64,000 bases of DNA from contig NC_053501.1 in the NCBI RefSeq assembly GCF_905171775.1, positions 68,072,316-68,136,315 of the forward strand, given 5' to 3'. Every line of letters starts with the position of its first letter. The first letter of the stretch is position 1. Origin of the DNA: Rana temporaria (taxonomy: Eukaryota; Chordata; Amphibia; Anura; Ranidae). The translations under genes were made by a program, and so were the position numbers. Shown one piece after another: positions 58,184 to 64,000 of this stretch. Under the pieces are notes generated by a model, which had not been told where the DNA came from, did no database searches, and was given only the letters and a program-made list of their open reading frames with translations.

Positions 58184-59023
58184 TACGTATTTTTCGCTCC
58201 ATAAACGCACCTAGATTTTAGAGGAGGAAAATATGGAAAAAAAAATCCTTAACCAAATGGTGTACTAAAATATTTAATAAAATTTAACAGAATAATATTC
58301 CTACACTGACAACCAATGTAAGGGGGCACCCTACACTGATCCCCAATGTAACTGGGACATTTACATGACCTCAACACAACAGGAGTATTTGCATATTGAG
58401 ACATTTTCACTGACCAGTGATGTAAATGGTATATTTACAGTACCCCCCCCCCCCCCCCCCATCTCTCTACTAATCTCTGCATCTCCCTCTCAGTACAACA
58501 TTGCCCCTCTAACTCATCTGCTAACCTCTATCCCCCAAACCCCTACTCTGCTAACCTCGGCAATGCAACCCCTCATTCCCATTCAACTCTGCACGCCTCT
58601 GCTCACCTCCTCTGCACCTCAAACCCCTCTCTTTGATCCCCTCTACATGCCCCCCTATACTCACCTGTATGCTGTTCTCACCTTCTAGGTGAGCGGCATG
58701 CAGAGTTGCGGGCGTAATTTGCATATAAATTGCGGCGGACGACATCATTAGCATAACAATGTCCGCGCAATTTACATATCAATGCCGATCCTGTGGGGGT
58801 TAAGTAAAGAACAATAACCTTTTGTTTCTCTCCCTGTAGCCGCTAAAGGCAGGGGAGAAACAGGATTTAGCTGGGGCAGAGTGATGCATAGGGAATCGTT
58901 CTGCCGCTGAAACGATCCCCTTTCAGCAGCTCTCCTGGTCAGTATTCGCTCCATAAGATGCACACACATTTCCCCCCGTTTTTTTGGGGGGGGGAGTGCA
59001 TCTTATGGAGCGAAAAATATGGT
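58184..59023. mobile_element. DNA element with tttttcgctccata ends
   Basis: The left end tacgtatttttcgctccata mirrors the right end tatggagcgaaaaatatggta. The interior has a 20-base C run at 58441-58460 and CT-rich, low-complexity sequence. Its plus frame (58365-58688) is low-complexity and not a gene. Confidence 0.85.
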
Positions 59024-59033
59024 ATGCTAGCAA

Positions 59034-59489
59034 TTAAAGTGTTTGTAAAGTGAGAAGGTTTTTTTATCGTAATGCTTTCTATGCATTAAAATAAAAAACC
59101 TTCTGTGTGCAGCAGCCCCCCTAATACTTACCTGAGGTCAATCTAGATCCAGCGATGTTGTAGGAATATCTTGGCTCCCCCTCCTCTTGGCTATCGAAGT
59201 CAAGGCTGTCGAAGTCAGTCCGCCAATAAGAATAGAAAGAGAGCAGGGTGGGCCACGGCTCTGTGTCGAAATAGACACAGGGAGCTGTGACTCGGCTCAG
59301 GTGTTCCCATAGCAAGCTGCTTGCTGTGGGGGCACTCAGCAGGAGGAAGGGGCCAGGAGCACCAAAGAGGGACCCAAAAAAAAGAGGATCTGGGCTGCTC
59401 TGTGTAAATCCACTGCACATGGCAGGTAAGTATAACATGTTTGTGTATTTTTCTGAATAAAAAAAAAGAGAGACTTACAATCACTTTAA
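59034..59489. mobile_element. TTAA-flanked element, family 5, copy B
   Basis: TTAA at 59034 and 59486. Starts ttaaagtgtttgtaaag and ends acttacaatcactttaa. Shares gcagcccccctaatacttacc and ggggccaggagcaccaaaga with copy A at 45898. Confidence 0.88.
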
Positions 59490-59902
59490 GTTAACACATT
59501 ATGACAGTGTTACTTAAAATGTATTATATGCCTTTAACTGAAATCTGTTTTTTTGGATTGGGAAAAACGTGTATTGGTGTACGGCTATGTCTACCACTGC
59601 CATCCATAACTGAGCATCTTCCATCTGAAGCTTTTGAGAAAGCTGCTATTTTTTTTTATAGATATAACTCATTTTGGATTGATAAATAAATTGATAAATA
59701 GGCATTTACTGAGTAGTTGGCATTAAGACAGTATTATTTTTAAGCCCATTGTAAAAATACACAATTCTGATTCCATTTGATGGGTATTACTATTGTATAC
59801 CACTTTACGTTCTACCAGTTCTGCAGAGGATTTGTAATATTTTCTATTTTGTTTCCTTCCAAGGATTTTTTGTATAAACCAGGATCTATCTCTTTCTTAT
59901 AG
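59490..59902 (+). other. SEC23A intron, no further feature
   Basis: Unique-looking intron leading to the acceptor tttcttatag. Confidence 0.5.
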
Positions 59903-59980
59903 TGTCAGAAATTTGGAGAATATCAGAAGGACGATCCCAATTCTTTCCGGTTTTCAGAAACATTTTCTCTCTACCCACAG
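59903..59980 (+). CDS. SEC23A: SEC23A internal exon (helical domain, second part)
   Basis: A 78-nt, 26-codon, phase-0 exon between the acceptor tctttcttatag and a donor gtaccg. It encodes CQKFGEYQKDDPNSFRFSET and FSLYPQ. FRFSETFSLYPQ fits SEC23A (SEC23B has a different wording in this stretch). It continues the helical domain of the COPII coat protein. The donor gtaccg is weaker than the others in this gene. Confidence 0.95.
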
Positions 59981-60242
59981 GTACCGTACGTGTATCAAAG
60001 TTTTACTTGAAAGTGAAAAAAATCCCATTGCATTCTATGGTTATCTTTTCTAGTTTCTCTTGTATCACTTGAAGTTATTTACCTATCACAAGGGAGATTT
60101 TAATAATGAAAGTCATTCAGAATTTTTTTTAGTATGATGCTGACTAGCAGCACAACTCACACGACACACAAAATCCCACTTCTGTGCCTGCTTGCTGCAC
60201 TTTTGGGGCCAGTGAAGGTGAAGAAAAGCTGCAGGAAAAGTA

Positions 60243-60450
60243 CAGGCATACCCCACTTTTAAGTACACAATGGGGTTTATTTACTAAAGCTGGAAAGCGC
60301 AAAATCAGGCTCACTTCTGCATTACCAAAGCTCCATTGAACAAGCTGAGGTTAGAAGCTCATTGGTTTCTATGCAGAAGGGAGCCTGATTTTGCGCTTTT
60401 CAGCGATAGTAAATAAACCCCATTGTGTACTTAAAAGTGGGGTTTGCCTG
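60243..60450. mobile_element. Mariner-type MITE with a second MITE nested inside
   Basis: The outer ends caggcataccccacttttaa / ttaaaagtggggtttgcctg are bordered by TA. Between them lies aatggggtttatttactaaa ... agtaaataaaccccatt (about 60268-60424), a relative of the MITE at 16693. Both are palindromic, so the site is a palindrome within a palindrome. Confidence 0.82.
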
Positions 60451-60635
60451 TATTGTTCTTCTGTAGGGGCTTTGATAACAGTGGAAAACCTCTTCTTTTC
60501 AACGTCTACTAGATGTCCTCCTAAGCCAAACATTTTTATCTTGTAGTATGTTTGAAACGGTTTGAGCTTCAGCTTTTTTCTGCTCATATTAAAAACATTC
60601 ACAGGAAGCAAATAAGGAACTATTTAGAAAACTTG

Positions 60636-61780
60636 AATAATATAAAGTGTCCTTCGCGCTACTAAGAGCCAGTAAATGATATATACCAAACAAAAGTGTA
60701 AATGCAGCAAAACCTAATCGTGTTTACAATACACAAGTGAAATAATGTTAAAGAGAGGGGTTTTGCGCAAAAACTAAACACTATCAAACAAAAAAGTTAC
60801 AGTGATGGGTGATGATCAAAAAAAATATATAAACAAGGTGATCATAACAGTGAAAAATTAAGAATAAAATAAATGGTGGTAAGTGTCCCGTGTATCAAAT
60901 TGCAGTAAACTGTCAAAAAACAGAGAATAGAAATAGGGCTGAATGTCCACTATGCAAGATGTATCTAGATGATCATGAGAGATTTGATCACATCCAAAAA
61001 AGGGCTCCCAGGACTCTCACCTCAATAACAAGGGTCTAAAGCATCAAAAAGATCTCCTTGCGTCATCCACCTCCTCGCAGCCAAAAACCTTCCCACCTGT
61101 CACACTTCACTGGTGCTTCTCCAGCCTCTCCAGCTGTCCACAGTCTTCCCTCTATGGTACTGACACGCACCTCCTCGATCAGCCCCTAATAGAAACTCTG
61201 TTCCAGGGGAGGGGAAGAGAGATAACAAAAAGCCTCCAATAGTGTGATATGTAAAAAGCAGGGGGACGTTTATTCAAGAAAAAACTGCGCTTACATCAAT
61301 GTTAAAATAAGGTGCAATAATAGAAACAACCAGCGGCGTCCTCGGCGCCTGCTTACGTCACTCCAGGTGTACGTGGACAGGCATTTCTCTTGTCCTGGAC
61401 CTAAAATTCCTAAACAGGTATCTTCATATCCCAACGTTTTGTAAGGGATCTGCATGGTCATGTATTGCCCCCCTGAGACATGTTGAATACTTAGCCTTTG
61501 TAGACATCCAAGATGCTTATCTACATTTTGCTATTCACTATTGCAATTCTGCCATTTGGCCTATCCTCTGGGCCCAGAGTATTCCCAAAGGTTTTTGCAC
61601 ATCTTCTTGCCCTTTTAAGAACTTCGGTAATTCAGGTAACATGGTACCTAGATGACCTCCTTTTTGATTTTTTTTTTAAAAGACACCTCCCCCTTCAGCT
61701 ATCCGCAGACGTGCAAAGGATTATTCAGATACTTTTGCATACTGACTCTGCCCATTTAGAAAAGGAAGGGGCCACTAAAT
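60636..61780 (+). pseudogene. DIRS-like / related retrotransposon relic with reverse-transcriptase motifs
   Basis: At 61480-61680 the plus strand, with frame changes, reads FVDIQDAYLHFAIH (palm-domain entry), LPFGLSSGPRVFPKVFAHLL and YLDDLL, the catalytic Asp-Asp box. These phrases together are characteristic of DIRS-like and gypsy-like reverse transcriptases. The LPFGLSS..PRVF wording favours DIRS. The upstream part (60636-61450) is noncoding and contains phrases such as ctccaatagtgtgatatg that look like element sequence. Only a short stretch of the enzyme survives, with no RNase H or recombinase in place. Transposition is impossible. Confidence 0.7.
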
Positions 61781-62219
61781 GCGATGCTAGTAGCGCTGCC
61801 AAGGGACGAGGGCGGGCAGGAAAGCACACAGGAGGGCCAGAAGGGAGCACAGGGGCCATGGCAGCAGATAGAGGAGGAAGCTGGATAGGAGGAGAGGCAG
61901 CAAACAGAGGAACCAATCCCCTATATTTTTCTTTTAAGAGAAGAAGGCTTTTAGCCTCTGCAGGAGGAAAATGGATGGCATTGGTTCCATTTTCCTGTAT
62001 GCCGCTCCCACCACCCCTCTTTTACAGGTGTGCAGGGGAGCCCCATGGGCCCCCTAGGGCATGGAGCTGGGTTGCAATTGTGACCACTGTATTTGCGCCC
62101 CTGGGTTAAGCCCGCAGTGGAGTGTCAAGCAAAGCTATGTCAGTGTTCAGTCACCTGAAGGTACCAGTCTTTAACCCAGGGTCTATGAATATCCAGTAAT
62201 ATACTTCAAGATATGGATT
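61781..62219 (+). other. SEC23A intron, GC-rich, unclassified
   Basis: A Gly/Ala/Arg-rich frame continues from the retroelement to 62109, but its composition suggests chance or untranslated element sequence. Confidence 0.35.
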
Positions 62220-62671
62220 TTAAAGAGGGACTTTTTGAAAACAAATTAAAGTCAGTAGCTACAAATACAAAGTTAGCTACTGACTTTTTAATAGACTGAC
62301 ACTTACCAGTCCAGGAGTCCAGTGCTGTCCTTCACCAGATGTAATGTCCCCAGCCCTACCATCTTGGATGTGGGAAGCCGTCTGTGACTTCCTGGTGTTT
62401 CACAGCCAGCTCCCCCCCTGTGCATGCACGAGAAGTGCTACACTTATAGAATGTTCCCGCAGTCTTCTCAGACGTGTGACGTGTCCCGCGGGCAGGGAAG
62501 GGGTGGCTGAGATTCCTCTTGGCTTATCTAGGTGACCAGAGCAGAAGTGGGAGTGAGTTTCTGTCACAAATAGGTACCCGCTCCCAGAAAAAAATTAAAA
62601 TGTTCACTATAATAAGAGAGGAGGGAGGAGGCTGAGCTGAACTTCACTTTTCAGGTGAAGTTCCCCTTTAA
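62220..62671. mobile_element. TTAA-flanked element related to family 4
   Basis: Starts ttaaagagggactttttg and ends gtgaagttcccctttaa with TTAA on both sides. Shares the agctacaaatac region with 31949-32391. A short inverted repeat, gtcagtagctac / gtagctactgac type, lies near its left end. Confidence 0.82.
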
Positions 62672-62868
62672 AGAAAAGACAGAATTCCTGTTTCTATTAC
62701 TATAGCACAAGCAAAGCACACGCACGTTTCATGAAATTTCACAGGTGATCTTATGGTGGAAATTCTAATTTAGTGACAAATCTAACCCAATTTCTTTCTG
62801 TGTTTACTGTGTAGTGCATTGCATTCAGAAGCTGTTTTATCGTGCTTATTAATTGAACTGTCTTGCAG

Positions 62869-63030
62869 TTTATGTTTCATCTGAGGAGGTCACCATTCCT
62901 TCAGGTGTTCAACAACAGTCCAGATGAAAGCTCTTATTACAGACATCACTTCATGCGCCAAGACCTCACCCAGTCTCTTATAATGGTACAACCAATCCTG
63001 TATTCTTATTCCTTCAGTGGCCCCCCAGAG
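62869..63030 (+). CDS. SEC23A: SEC23A internal exon (end of helical domain)
   Basis: 162 nt, 54 codons, phase 0, after the acceptor actgtcttgcag and before the donor gtaaaa. It encodes FMFHLRRSPFLQVFNNSPDE, then SSYYRHHFMRQDLTQSLIMV and QPILYSYSFSGPPE. This is one of the most conserved stretches of SEC23 and leads into the gelsolin-like domain, which must lie beyond the window. RRSPF and YSYSF are the SEC23B-like wording I remember, whereas HHFMRQ and FSGPP are SEC23A-like. The three upstream exons decide for SEC23A. About 130 further residues are expected in later exons. Confidence 0.96.
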
Positions 63031-63200
63031 GTAAAAATTTAATTGTTTGCCTTTTCTTTGTTTTGCTTTCTTTTTTTTTAACTATAAGATACTTAGTGAA
63101 TTGTCAAGTAAACTTAATCTGTGATCTCTTTATATTTATGGCATCACCCCTACTCCCGTGATCCTCTATAAATACTGTATATTGTATAGGCGTGCACATA

Positions 63201-63480
63201 CAGTACTGTGCAAAGGTTTTAGACAGGTGTGAAGAAATGCTGTAAAATAAGAATGCCTTCAAAAATATTTATTTTAATTGTTTATTTTCATCAATTTACA
63301 AAGAGCAAAGTGAGCAAACAGAAGACAATCTAAATAAAATTAATATTTGGCGTGACTTCCCTTTGGAACCGACATCAATTCTAACACTTTTACACTTTGT
63401 ATACTTGCAGAAAGTCAGGTATTTTTTAAGATTAGAGTCAGGTGTATGAGTAATCAATTATACCAAGAAGGTGCTAATGA
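63201..63480 (-). mobile_element. Tc1/mariner end fragment
   Basis: Starts cagtactgtgcaaaggtttt after TA, then agacaggtgtgaagaaatgc and attcatttgtttatttt-like 3' noncoding Tc1 sequence. The other end is not present. Same family as the relic at 45330-45840. Confidence 0.8.
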
Positions 63481-63504
63481 TCATCAATTTCATATGTAGG
63501 TTGA

Positions 63505-63969
63505 AGCCGGGTTCACAATGGTACGACAAACGCTCCGACATTAGAAGGCAATGTCGCATGAAGTATGAAAATCAATGTTTTCCTATGAGAGCCGTCTTAA
63601 CTGGTCCCACACAAGTCGGTCCGACTTTGAAAAAAGTTTCTGCACTACTTTGGTCCGACTTTGATCCTACTTCAGCCCATTGAATATCATTAAAGTCGGA
63701 TCAAAGTAGGATCCTTGTCCTAACGATCCGACTTGTGGCATCCGACATGGTGATTACAGCAGCAGTAAAAGGAATTTATCTCACACTGGGATCGTTTTGA
63801 TTGGTCAAAGAACAAGTCAGACTATCACAAAGTCGGATCAAAGTAGTATCCTGTTCATGAAAGTCGGATGGACGTCGGACCAATTTAGGATCAATGTAGG
63901 ACTGATGTCGCAGAGCAAAGTAGGATGAAAGTCGTGTGAATGTCGTGTAGTATCAGTGTGAACCCAGCC
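63505..63969. mobile_element. MITE with gggttcacac ends, copy E
   Basis: Begins agccgggttcacaatgg and ends cagtgtgaacccagcc, flanked by TGA on both sides (63502-63504, 63970-63972). The body is made of aaagtcggatcaaagtagg words and their complements, like copy A at 17687. Confidence 0.85.
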
Positions 63970-64000
63970 TGAAACGTAGTTACTAACAGAAACAGAAAAA

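Noticed and set aside
58365..58688. Pro/Ser/Thr-rich plus frame of 107 codons
   Set aside because: Low-complexity CT-rich interior of a DNA element between matching inverted ends.
61513..62109. 198-codon plus frame as a possible host gene
   Set aside because: Its first third holds reverse-transcriptase motifs of a retrotransposon and the rest is compositionally odd. Part of a relic.
62869..63030. SEC23B instead of SEC23A
   Set aside because: Two positions in this exon look like SEC23B, but the other three exons (AQTQIQNIAAS, AETEEGPD, FRFSETF) fit SEC23A clearly.

Overview
The window looks like a gene-poor, transposon-dense stretch of a large vertebrate genome. It is most likely an amphibian, and a frog of the ranid type is my best guess. 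That guess rests on the conserved protein fragments plus the crowd of Tc1/mariner, hAT, Harbinger-like, TTAA-flanked and DIRS-like elements. The clade is inferred, not proven. Almost all long reading frames here are accidental or belong to decayed mobile elements.

Two host genes are supported. (1) SEC23A, plus strand: four consecutive internal exons at 46825-46931, 57957-58110, 59903-59980 and 62869-63030. All have GT/AG borders and compatible phases. They encode about 166 residues of the COPII coat GTPase-activating subunit, from the end of the beta-barrel through the helical domain. Earlier and later exons lie outside the window or were missed. (2) A rhodopsin-like G-protein-coupled receptor, minus strand, pieced together from three coding exons: 30630-29937 (TM1-5), 16393-16240 (TM6-7) and 13210-13048 (helix 8, C-tail, stop). 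Both junction codons complete exactly, giving 336 residues. The receptor has DKF instead of DRY, NPWVN instead of NPxxY, and Phe at the position where amine receptors carry Asp. It is antisense to SEC23A. Because I found no SEC23A exon upstream of 46825, it may sit inside one very long SEC23A intron.

Layout. 1-13 kb: a Tc1-like element split by a tRNA-derived SINE, a fold-back element, a hAT element with a perfect 8-bp duplication, and several non-autonomous DNA elements. 13-31 kb: the receptor gene, its introns filled with Tc1 relics, a 600-bp palindrome, TTAA-flanked elements and a 27-bp minisatellite of about 42 units. 31-46 kb: MITEs, two more hAT-like elements, and LINE and DIRS-like relics. 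46-64 kb: SEC23A exons separated by introns full of nested insertions. The clearest nest is a Tc1 copy at 54779-57659 broken by three different elements, one of them a 5'-truncated LINE with target duplication.

The two genes show no obvious functional link. I found no microbial-type operon, CRISPR, phage or other novel defence-like system. The items most worth checking are the receptor gene, the minisatellite, and the repeated use of shared ends (TTAA..TTAA; GTACACACGATCG; GGCTGGGTTCACACT) by elements with unrelated interiors.
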